DNA from: an uncultured Cocleimonas sp.
GTDB lineage: Bacteria; Pseudomonadota; Gammaproteobacteria; Thiotrichales; Thiotrichaceae
Length of the DNA: 16,616 nt
Direction of reading: 5' to 3'
NCBI GenBank assembly: GCA_938041705.1
Contig: CALISP010000021.1
Coordinates: 1 to 16,616, forward strand
Below the pieces are notes generated by a model. It searched no databases and was not told the origin of the DNA. It saw only the letters and a list, made by a program, of their open reading frames with translations. This document shows positions 1 through 6,508 of this stretch, piece after piece (the stretch's first letter is position 1; the number at the start of each line of letters is the position of its first letter). A program made the position numbers and the translations under genes.

Positions 1-22
1 TAAACTTCGTTTTAGTTCTGAC

Positions 23-50
23 AAAAAAGCCCCGTTTACGGGGCTTTTTT
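23..50. terminator. Perfect bidirectional intrinsic terminator
   Basis: A 12-bp perfect stem, AAAAAAGCCCCG pairing with CGGGGCTTTTTT, encloses a TTTA loop. The A tract on one side and T tract on the other let it work on either strand. The nearest gene on the right (GFA family, minus strand) ends about 170 bp away, so this more probably serves a plus-strand gene ending at or before the left edge; TAA at 1-3 could be that gene's stop codon, which cannot be checked here. Confidence 0.9.
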
Positions 51-99
51 GTGCCTGTTCAAAATAGAATCTCATAGACTCAAATGAAGAATACTAGGT

Positions 100-115
100 A
101 AAAGTAGGGGGGTGT
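100..115 (+). repeat. G-run intergenic repeat, copy 1
   Basis: AAAAGTAGGGGGGTGT, with six Gs. It lies between the terminator at the left edge and the 3' end of the GFA-family gene. Four close relatives occur elsewhere in the window, all on this strand and all intergenic. Flanking bases are not conserved between copies. Confidence 0.75.
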
Positions 116-216
116 TTTTTAATGAGATATAGAATGTATCAAGAGTGTTGTATCTGTATAAGGGGTTAACTCGATCATTTACCTTTATCTAAAGATGTTT
201 CTTCAAAGGTTTTTTT

Positions 217-636
217 TCACAGGTCTTTGTTTACAGGTCTCTGTTCAAACTGCGGGAGATCATCATTTATTTCAAACCATTGAGCTTTAGAACCAACGAA
301 TATATGTAACTCTGGTTTGATATCTACATCACCTTCGATTGTGCCTAGTGTAATGCTGCTTACTTTACCTTTTTCAGTACCAGCTAAAGTCGAGCCGCAC
401 TCGTTACAAAAACACCAGCCATCACCTGATGGGGTTTCGTAAACCTTTGTAAGTCCTTCTTCTGATGTCCATTTAAAAGCGCCTGAATTAAACCCAGCAT
501 ATGTTGAAAATGCAGCACCATGTTGCTTTCTACACAGTGAACAATGGCAATGATCAGCATCCAATAGTGGCCCAATAATTTCATAACGGACCTTGCCGCA
601 TAAACATCCGCCTTTAATGATTCTTTTGGTACTCAA
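217..636 (-). CDS. GFA/CENP-V-family zinc-binding protein
   Basis: A 139-residue protein of the GFA family (named after glutathione-dependent formaldehyde-activating enzyme), a small zinc-binding beta fold. The family's cysteine pattern is complete: C11-x-C13 in GGCLCGKVRY, C30-x-C32-x2-C35 in CHCSLCRKQHG, and C75, C77, C80 in CFCNECGS. Most members have no proven substrate, and formaldehyde-glutathione activity should not be assumed. The start is TTG (634-636), supported by a strong ribosome site AAGGAG seven bases upstream; no ATG is available in frame. It is the last of three small minus-strand genes of unrelated families that together look like acquired accessory DNA. Family assignment is secure; the biochemical role is not. 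Confidence 0.9.
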   Translation of the reverse strand: MSTKRIIKGGCLCGKVRYEIIGPLLDADHCHCSLCRKQHGAAFSTYAGFNSGAFKWTSEEGLTKVYETPSGDGWCFCNECGSTLAGTEKGKVSSITLGTIEGDVDIKPELHIFVGSKAQWFEINDDLPQFEQRPVNKDL

Positions 637-643
637 CTAGATG

Positions 644-649
644 CTCCTT
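644..649 (-). promoter_or_regulatory. Shine-Dalgarno site deciding a TTG start
   Basis: CTCCTT on the plus strand is AAGGAG on the coding strand, seven bases before the TTG codon at 636-634. It is the strongest ribosome site among the three left-hand genes and fixes the unusual start codon of the GFA-family gene. Confidence 0.8.
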
Positions 650-700
650 ACAAATTAATCGTTGGATAAGAGGGCTTTTCCAAATATAGAAATTGCCTTG

Positions 701-1096
701 TTAAGTTTTAGTTGTAAGAACAAATCTAATGCCAAGTATTCCAAGTGTAAAGAAAAATGAAACCAAATAATGAAGTTTATTGTTACTTGTTAATCCTTTT
801 TGATTTCTCCTCTTAGACATTCGAAGTGCAACTGCACCTGCAAGAAATGGAGCTACAATTAAATTGATTACACGAAGCCAACTAATTGGAATAACAGCAC
901 TTGAAAGAATAGCAACGCTAGCAGCCCCAACTGCAATTCCAATGATAAGACTAATAAATAACCAGCCGAAAGTATTAATATCTCCTTCACGTTTTTTCTC
1001 GTAAGACACCATGAATATATCCCAAGGAAAATACAATAAAGATTCAAGTAGGAGTTGACCTACGAAAGATATAATAATGAATAGGATCTCTTCCAT
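701..1096 (-). CDS. Small membrane protein of unknown function
   Basis: A 131-residue hydrophobic protein. Predicted helices lie roughly at residues 3-24, 43-66, 72-92 and 108-126, with a basic loop (SKRRNQKG, near 93-100) between the last two. The N-terminal half ends in FPWDIF, followed by a charged stretch (SYEKKREGD). I recognise no enzymatic motif; the general look resembles small hypothetical membrane proteins often found in accessory or cassette-type DNA, from memory and without a search. The ATG at 1096 has no good ribosome site: the upstream bases are CTAGCTTTCAATA. It lies between the GFA and Nudix genes, same strand, with gaps of 64 and 52 bp. Confidence 0.7.
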   Translation of the reverse strand: MEEILFIIISFVGQLLLESLLYFPWDIFMVSYEKKREGDINTFGWLFISLIIGIAVGAASVAILSSAVIPISWLRVINLIVAPFLAGAVALRMSKRRNQKGLTSNNKLHYLVSFFFTLGILGIRFVLTTKT

Positions 1097-1148
1097 TATT
1101 GAAAGCTAGCGCCTTGCCGACTGAGTAGTTTTCCGATGTGGCAATTTG

Positions 1149-1625
1149 TTATTCGTATAGATCGTTGATTTTAATATGCTTAATAGAGTTTGGAATATTA
1201 CCTAGTTGTGTAATTAAAAACTCAGGTTTTAGATTGTAGTGACTTAATTTTTCTATTGGTACCCATCTAAAAAGTAGATTAACAGTTTCTTCGATACCTT
1301 TAAAATCAACCTCAGGCTTTATATCGAACTGTTCGGTAAGAGATACCAAATAGAAATTTGCTATTTCATGGTATTGCTTAACATTTAACTGAAAGAAGTT
1401 CTCAACATGCCAAAGCTGCCTTACTACGCTACATTTAATTCCTAGTTCTTCACCTAGTTCGCGTTCTACTGTGTAATCTGATGTTTCAAAAAGCTCTACT
1501 CGACCTCCTGGTAATGCCCAGAAGTCATCTTCAATAGCTCGATGAATGAGAATATGGTGATCTTGAATTATTACAGCAACAGCTCTAAAGCTAAAACGAG
1601 CATCACCAGTATCGTAACTGATCAT
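1149..1625 (-). CDS. Nudix hydrolase
   Basis: A 158-residue Nudix-family hydrolase. The Nudix box G-x5-E-x7-R-E-U-x-E-E-x-G-U is complete at residues 41-63: G41, E47, then RELGEELGI at 55-63. The metal-binding glutamates are present, so the enzyme should be active on nucleoside-diphosphate-linked substrates with a divalent metal. The strand preceding the box (FWALPGG) is also typical. Substrate cannot be read from sequence; candidates are oxidised or alarmone nucleotides, sugar nucleotides or capped RNA. Start ATG at 1623-1625 has AAGG seven bases upstream. The stop codon TAA runs directly into TAACAAATTGCC, the edge of a short imperfect inverted repeat discussed as a possible cassette boundary. 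Confidence 0.92.
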   Translation of the reverse strand: MISYDTGDARFSFRAVAVIIQDHHILIHRAIEDDFWALPGGRVELFETSDYTVERELGEELGIKCSVVRQLWHVENFFQLNVKQYHEIANFYLVSLTEQFDIKPEVDFKGIEETVNLLFRWVPIEKLSHYNLKPEFLITQLGNIPNSIKHIKINDLYE

Positions 1626-1656
1626 TAATTTACCTTCGCATAACAGTGTATTAAGA

Positions 1657-1697
1657 AGGCCGCTGGCCCTTTTAATATATTATCGGGCCACCAGCCT
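1657..1697. repeat. GC-rich imperfect hairpin, terminator-like
   Basis: AGGCCGCTGGCCC pairs with GGGCCACCAGCCT: 11 of 13 positions match, around a 15-base AT-rich loop (1670-1684). On the plus strand GAC and then TTTTTATTT follow, which fits an intrinsic terminator, but every neighbouring gene is on the minus strand. The other possibility is a cassette recombination site or remnant ahead of the Nudix gene; on the minus strand it is followed by TGTTATGCG. Confidence 0.5.
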
Positions 1698-1876
1698 GAC
1701 TTTTTATTTAATTTGAATCAAAAATACTTCATAAGTTACTTATTTACAATAATAAATTAATTTTTACATTAATTTCAAAAAACATTAAGTGGGCTAGCAG
1801 CCCGTATTTTTGTTCGCTTCTTGTATTAATTATTTGCATATTAATTTCTTGCCTAAACAATAAATGAATACAGTCT

Positions 1877-1892
1877 AAAAGTGGGGGGGTGT
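1877..1892 (+). repeat. G-run intergenic repeat, copy 2
   Basis: AAAAGTGGGGGGGTGT: the A before the G run in other copies is G here, giving seven Gs while total length stays 16. It sits between the Nudix and SOUL genes. Confidence 0.7.
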
Positions 1893-2064
1893 AAAAGGAG
1901 ACTCTAATCAGGTCAGATAATTTTAAGCTAGCAAAATCACCCGTAGCTTCCCCGAAGATAACCGAAATGGAGTGACCATTACAACTCACATCGAGAAAGC
2001 TACAAGTGCTTTTTTCTGTGCTTAAATTTTATCAACTTAATCAGAGGCTCCTTTAAAACAGTTT

Positions 2065-2080
2065 AAAAGTAAGGGGGTGT
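2065..2080 (+). repeat. G-run intergenic repeat, copy 3
   Basis: AAAAGTAAGGGGGTGT: two As then five Gs, total length again 16. It is only 172 bp from copy 2, same orientation, and ends where the GC-richer segment 2081-2200 begins. Confidence 0.7.
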
Positions 2081-2278
2081 CTATAAACAGTCAGTTGAAG
2101 AGAACGGAGACAACGAAGGAGCATAGTTTCGAAGATCTACAGGGCGATTATAACGAGTCAAAAGTGGTTGTGTCTTAGGTGACTCATATCAAGCCCAATA
2201 ATCTCAGCTAACTAAAAATAACCAGCTGAAACTAAGCAAATACTATGAATTGAATCCATTATAAGTCTGGTGTGCTTT

Positions 2279-2932
2279 CTAGTATTTAATCATCACTTCA
2301 TTACGACGCATGAACGGTAATGTCCACGGGGGATTGTAACGCGCTAGTTCTGGCTTACCTGTAGTTTTGATATTTCTACTTTCTAGCCATTTTTCTAGTT
2401 CAGCTGTTTTTTTTTCAGCTTTGGCTTTTCCTGCAAAACCAGAGAAACGGACTACTGCGTATTTGGCTCCGTCTACTTGTTTTATGGTAACGGCGTCATT
2501 GTTTGGTTTTGGTAGGGTAGCTAAGGTGTATTTGCTTGGCATGACAAAGTGCATACGCCATTTTTCACCTGATTTTTCCATACTGACAGGAGCCGTCATG
2601 CTGATTTTTTCTGATTGTGGTTTTGCCTGCATAGTAACCGGCGCAGTCATGCTGATCTTTTCGTTATTATCTATATTGGTTCGAGAGGTGTTTTTACCAA
2701 AAATAAAACCTGCTATGAGCTTAAAACCTTTGTTAGAGGCTTCTTTTAAGGTTCCTGATACTTCAACTTCCGCAATGATTTTAGGATCATAAACTCTTAG
2801 TTCAAATTCACCAGCTTGCTCGATGACTCGATATTTTGGTTCTTCGATTGCCATTGCAGATCCTGAAAATAATACTGTGAATAGTCCTAGTGATAATAAA
2901 AGGAGCAAACTTGAAGTAAGTCGTCTTGTCAT
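2279..2932 (-). CDS. Exported SOUL-family heme-binding-type protein
   Basis: A 217-residue SOUL/HBP-family protein with an N-terminal signal peptide: basic MTRR, a hydrophobic core near 7-22, and a likely cleavage site after A28 (SAMA-IEEP), so it is probably periplasmic. The SOUL domain fills residues 30-217. Family marks include EEPKYRVIE at the start, two copies of EKISMTAPV (91-99 and 108-116), MHFVMPSKY, and the C-terminal YNPPWTLPFMRRNEV. Animal relatives bind heme or tetrapyrroles; the role of bacterial members is unsettled. I see only one histidine (H128), so heme ligation by histidine has few options. Start ATG has AGG eight bases upstream. It lies 80 bp after the last gene of the mrp-type operon, same strand, and could receive read-through from it. 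Confidence 0.9.
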   Translation of the reverse strand: MTRRLTSSLLLLLSLGLFTVLFSGSAMAIEEPKYRVIEQAGEFELRVYDPKIIAEVEVSGTLKEASNKGFKLIAGFIFGKNTSRTNIDNNEKISMTAPVTMQAKPQSEKISMTAPVSMEKSGEKWRMHFVMPSKYTLATLPKPNNDAVTIKQVDGAKYAVVRFSGFAGKAKAEKKTAELEKWLESRNIKTTGKPELARYNPPWTLPFMRRNEVMIKY

Positions 2933-3012
2933 ATAAATACCTAAATAAACAGAGTGTTAATAACGGTGTTGATATAAATGAGACTTACTTATTTGTCTTT
3001 AGTTCAGATGAT

Positions 3013-4710
3013 CTATAGTTGCATATAGTGAAGAATCATTGCGGCAGCTAATAAAACAGCAACCCACAATACCATACTAGCACTTGGCCAGGTACGCGCT
3101 AAAATACCTTGTGGACCATGTACGTGTTTCAATCGATCTAGGTGTTTTTGGCCAAAGTATTTAATGCTCAATATGACAGGACCAACAAACTTAGGGCTAT
3201 GTTCTTTAACCCAAGAGATTCCTCCGAACATTAGCTTACGATAGAACCAATCAAAGTCGAGACTGATCGTTAGTGTTCGCTTCATAAATGTTAGCAGCGC
3301 AAAGAAGGCAAAGCCCGCAAACAGCAATAATTGCAGCTGTGTGACTACGTGATCAGCTGTGTAAGGCTGGTAATCTAAAGCGTAAGGCAATATGCCGTAA
3401 ATGATTGATGGCACGATACCGATCAAGATACATAAGAATGACATTATCCACATAGCTGCGCGCATATTCCACGGTGGATCAGGTGGTCTTAAACCTGAGT
3501 CTTTTTGGAAAAATACAAACCAAGGGAATTTGATACCTGCATGTAAGAATACACCTGCTGAGGCTGCGACTAGACAAAACCAAACCCAAGGCATGCCTGC
3601 TTCTGCAGCTGCACTGGTTTCTAATGATTTTGTGACAAACCCGGACGTTAAAGGAACAGCCGATATTGCTAGTGCACCAATAATGCCGTTAATGGCGGTG
3701 ACTGGCATTGATTGGAATAAACCACCAAGGTCAGTACATTTGCGCTTACCTGTCATTAGCAACACACTGCCTGCAGACATGAGTAGTAAGCCTTTGTAGA
3801 TAATATGAGCAAAGGCGTGTGCAGTCGCACCGTTTAAGGCGAGTTCGCTACCGATACCAATGGCAACAACCATAAAGCCCACTTGGTTAACGATACTGTA
3901 AGCTAAGATACGACGCATATCGTTTTCTAGAAGCGCGTAGATGATGCCGTAGAACACCATATACATTCCGACATAGATAAGAATAGTCTCACCAGGGAAA
4001 CCCATTAATAAAGCAAATACGGCTGTCTTGGTGGTGAATGCAGATAAAAATACGGTGCCACTTGGACTGGCTTCTGGATAGGCATCAGCGATCCATGCAG
4101 AAAAAGGCGGTGCGCCTGCATTAACTAAAAAGCCAATTAGAATTAGAATAGTACCGAAGCTATCGGCTTTCATTGCTGTGAATTCAATACTGCCAGTATT
4201 AGCGACATGGGCTGCGATTCCGATCATTAGAATCACACCACCGAGTAGGTGAACCAGTAAATATCGTATGCTAGCGCCATAAGCACGTTTGTTTTGATGG
4301 CAGTTTGCCCAAATGACTAAGGTCGAACCAATCGCCATGATTTCCCAGAATACAAACAGACTGATTAAATCGCCACAGAAGGTTACGCCAATGGCAGAGC
4401 CAGCATAAACAAAGGCTGCGCTTAGCTCTAGGGTGCGAGCATGTTTGAGTGCGTAAAGTGCGCCGATTCCCGCCATCATCGCAAACACGGTAGCAAAAAC
4501 TCGGCCTGCAGATGTCAGATGTAAAATATCTAACTGATATTCCAGAAAGTTAAGCGTCATGCTGTGTTCAGCAGTAACTAACCAAACCATTATCAATGTG
4601 AGTAGCGGAAATCCAATCGCTATCACATTTTTAAAGCGTGGCGCTACCCAAGGCAGTAACAAACCACCAAGGATTAGGATGAGACCAGGAGGAAGAATTA
4701 AACTACTCAT
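3013..4710 (-). CDS. Third antiporter-like membrane subunit (NuoL/M/N/MrpD family)
   Basis: A 565-residue polytopic protein of the proton-conducting transporter family, last gene of the Mrp-type operon. Conserved membrane residues are E123 (FVFWEIMAIGS, equivalent to the essential TM5 glutamate), K228 (AFTTKTAVFAL) and K306 (HIIYKGLLLMSAG). The usual TM7 lysine is replaced: the segment reads LVNAGAPPFSAWIADAYPEA, with N197 where K is expected and S204 where H is usual. Asparagine here may be normal for this subfamily, by memory. The C-terminal third (about 410-565) extends beyond MrpD length, with further helices and a basic loop including KHLDRLKHVHG. It overlaps the preceding 106-residue gene by four bases. 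It may stand in for the N-terminal antiporter half of the missing MrpA; this is inference. Confidence 0.88.
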   Translation of the reverse strand: MSSLILPPGLILILGGLLLPWVAPRFKNVIAIGFPLLTLIMVWLVTAEHSMTLNFLEYQLDILHLTSAGRVFATVFAMMAGIGALYALKHARTLELSAAFVYAGSAIGVTFCGDLISLFVFWEIMAIGSTLVIWANCHQNKRAYGASIRYLLVHLLGGVILMIGIAAHVANTGSIEFTAMKADSFGTILILIGFLVNAGAPPFSAWIADAYPEASPSGTVFLSAFTTKTAVFALLMGFPGETILIYVGMYMVFYGIIYALLENDMRRILAYSIVNQVGFMVVAIGIGSELALNGATAHAFAHIIYKGLLLMSAGSVLLMTGKRKCTDLGGLFQSMPVTAINGIIGALAISAVPLTSGFVTKSLETSAAAEAGMPWVWFCLVAASAGVFLHAGIKFPWFVFFQKDSGLRPPDPPWNMRAAMWIMSFLCILIGIVPSIIYGILPYALDYQPYTADHVVTQLQLLLFAGFAFFALLTFMKRTLTISLDFDWFYRKLMFGGISWVKEHSPKFVGPVILSIKYFGQKHLDRLKHVHGPQGILARTWPSASMVLWVAVLLAAAMILHYMQL

Positions 4711-5027
4711 CGTGACTGCTCATTATTTTTGGCATCAGGATCTTTGTCATTCTCATCATAATAATCATCGTTACGTTTAAGAATAAATCCAAGTAACTTC
4801 GCGCCCACTACCATTGCAGCACAGGTTAGAAAGCCATACCAAGCGTAAAAAGTTGGTGACGCATCTAGATGGACACCTTGAGCTTCGAAACTTGCATGAT
4901 GGTGCATAAAAAACTCAGGCAGAAGAGCTAAAATTAGAATTCCGAATTGAATCTTCCATAAGGTTTTGCGGTTTTCTTCGCGGTATAACCAATGTTTCTG
5001 ATTTTTAGAGCTGTTATCTTGGCTCAT
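4707..5027 (-). CDS. Small two-helix accessory subunit of the Mrp-type operon
   Basis: A 106-residue protein with an N-terminal charged segment, a helix near 27-42 (FGILILALLPEFFMHHH), an outward loop, a second helix near 62-86 (YAWYGFLTCAAMVVGAKLL), then an acidic tail with NDDYYDENDKD. Small size, two helices, and four-base overlaps with the genes on both sides indicate translational coupling and a structural or assembly role in the complex. It matches none of MrpA-G. I know similar small proteins from related operons of other bacteria but no assigned function, so it is best called an operon-specific small subunit. Confidence 0.75.
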   Translation of the reverse strand: MSQDNSSKNQKHWLYREENRKTLWKIQFGILILALLPEFFMHHHASFEAQGVHLDASPTFYAWYGFLTCAAMVVGAKLLGFILKRNDDYYDENDKDPDAKNNEQSR

Positions 5028-6508
5028 GACACAGGTACTCCAACGGCTTGGGCCAGTTCATAAACAAGGCCAGGGAATAAGAATAATAGAATGGTTGCTG
5101 CGGCTGTCATTGTTAATGCGATAACCATCGGTAGCGGTGATTCTTTATGATCGCGTTTATGTTCAATAAGTTGATTTGGATCTTCAGGCTTTAAGAAGGC
5201 TGAATAAATTACTGGAACAAAGTAAGCAGCATTGAGAAGCGTTGATAGAACAATTACTCCCATTGCTATGTATTGTTGTTCTTGACTAGCACCCAGTAAC
5301 AAATACCACTTTGATAAAAAGCCAGCGGCAGGGGGAAGTGCAATCATGGAAATGGCGCCGATAGTAAATGCTGTCATTGTCCAAGGCATGCGTCGACCAA
5401 TACCAGCAAGTTGGCTTATATTAGTTTTTTTGCTGGCAGTGTAAATTGAACCCGCTGCAAAAAACAAAGTGATTTTACCAAACGCATGCACCGCAATATG
5501 AAGTGATGCTCCAATTAAGGAAAGCGGTGCAAGAATCAATGCGCCCATCACCACATAAGACAATTGGCTAATGGTTGAATACGCTAACCGCTTTTTCAAG
5601 TTGTCTTGTTGTAAGGCAATTATTGAGGCAACGACTACTGTGAAACAGGCGATATAAAGAAGCCACTCAATACCTGGTGCTGTCTTGAGTAAGTCCAAGC
5701 CGAAAATATACGCAACCACTTTAACTACACTAAATACACCCGCTTTTACAACTGCTACGGCGTGAAGCAAAGCACTTACTGGTGTTGGTGCAACCATTGC
5801 TGCAGGTAACCAACGGTGTGTTGGCATAACCGCTGCTTTACCTATACCAAATACAAATAGCGCAGCTAATAAGGTAAGTAGCGGTCCACTGATATGACCT
5901 TCCAAGATTCCGCCTGGTGTAAAATCAGTTGTACCAGAGACATACCAAACCCAAATAACAGCGGGCAGTAATAACCCGATTGAGGTACTAATTAAAATCC
6001 CTAGATAAACACGTCCAGCATTCCGCGCTTTTTCATGGCCTGCATGAGTCACTAACGGGTAAGTTGAAAGCGTTAATACTTCATAGAATACAAACAAGCT
6101 CAACAAGTTACCGGCAAATGCTATTCCCATTACTGAGGATAATGCTATTGCAAAAAAGATATAAAAGCGCGTTTGCTTGTGCTCGTTATTAGCGCGCATA
6201 TAACCAATTGAATAAAGCGAATTGATTGGCCAAAGTGTGGCTGCAACTAGCGCGAATATCATACCCAATGGTTCAACAGTAAAACTGATTTCTAAACCGG
6301 GTAATATTTCAGCTAGAGCTAAAGTAGGGCGTTCACCAGCAAGGATATGAGGTGTTAAAGCGGCTACGGTAAAAAATAATAATACAGATCCTACTAAGGT
6401 AAAACCTTCACGCACATTAGGCCAGGGATTCGTAAAGAAGATTGCAAATGCTGTTAAAAGAGGAATACACAGCGCAAGTAAAATTAAGTCTTGAGGAGTA
6501 AGCATCAT
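5024..6508 (-). CDS. Second MrpD/NuoM-like antiporter subunit
   Basis: A 494-residue polytopic protein of the NuoL/M/N-MrpA/D family. All expected charged membrane residues are present: E143 (FVFYEVLTLSTY), K224 in FGIGKAAVMPTHRWLP with H231, K255 (AVVKAGVFS), and K345 in HAFGKITLFF with H341. It is therefore predicted to be a competent ion-translocating channel. Exactly as long as the upstream mrpD product but clearly divergent from it, so an old paralogue rather than a recent duplicate. The MPTHRWLPAAMVAPTPVSALLHA signature is closer to NuoL/MrpA style than to MrpD; this gene could supply the antiporter half that MrpA normally provides. Overlaps its neighbours by four bases each side. Confidence 0.9.
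   Translation of the reverse strand: MMLTPQDLILLALCIPLLTAFAIFFTNPWPNVREGFTLVGSVLLFFTVAALTPHILAGERPTLALAEILPGLEISFTVEPLGMIFALVAATLWPINSLYSIGYMRANNEHKQTRFYIFFAIALSSVMGIAFAGNLLSLFVFYEVLTLSTYPLVTHAGHEKARNAGRVYLGILISTSIGLLLPAVIWVWYVSGTTDFTPGGILEGHISGPLLTLLAALFVFGIGKAAVMPTHRWLPAAMVAPTPVSALLHAVAVVKAGVFSVVKVVAYIFGLDLLKTAPGIEWLLYIACFTVVVASIIALQQDNLKKRLAYSTISQLSYVVMGALILAPLSLIGASLHIAVHAFGKITLFFAAGSIYTASKKTNISQLAGIGRRMPWTMTAFTIGAISMIALPPAAGFLSKWYLLLGASQEQQYIAMGVIVLSTLLNAAYFVPVIYSAFLKPEDPNQLIEHKRDHKESPLPMVIALTMTAAATILLFLFPGLVYELAQAVGVPVS

Larger units (their letters stand above)
1626..2278. other. 653-bp gap without a convincing gene
   Basis: This stretch separates the Nudix gene from the 3' end of the SOUL gene. 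It holds a GC-rich hairpin (1657-1697), a 5-bp GGGCT/AGCCC hairpin at 1791-1803, two copies of the G-run repeat (1877-1892 and 2065-2080), and a segment at about 2081-2200 visibly richer in GC than its flanks. An 81-codon minus-strand frame at 1744-1989 reads straight through repeat copy 2 and has no recognisable motif, so I do not call it. No tRNA-like fold or transposase remnant could be recognised. Confidence 0.6.

Noticed and set aside
100..115. G-run repeat as a ribosome-binding site for a tiny peptide
   Set aside because: Copies 1 and 4 have a nearby ATG (15- and 12-codon frames), but the other three do not, and the two peptides are unrelated.
1744..1989. 81-codon minus-strand open frame
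   Set aside because: It has no recognisable motif, contains the complement of G-run repeat copy 2 within its frame, and lies in AT-rich spacer; most likely chance.
1877..2080. G-quadruplex
   Set aside because: Each copy has only one run of Gs and the two copies here are 172 bp apart, so an ordinary intramolecular quadruplex cannot form.
2155..2185. GAGTCA/TGACTC inverted repeat
   Set aside because: Six-bp stem with a 19-base loop, no T run and no adjacent gene; expected by chance.
2584..2664. Internal repeat in the SOUL gene as a recent duplication
   Set aside because: The doubled EKISMTAPV motif is, from memory, common among SOUL-family proteins and is not specific to this gene.
2367..2792. 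Long plus-strand frame inside the SOUL gene
   Set aside because: Shadow of a well-supported SOUL protein on the minus strand; similar shadows inside the mrp and nhaA genes were left out for the same reason.
3013..6508. DAB-type inorganic carbon transporter using a NuoL-like subunit
   Set aside because: No DabA-like (DUF2309) zinc protein is adjacent, and the genes are locked by overlaps into the mrp operon.
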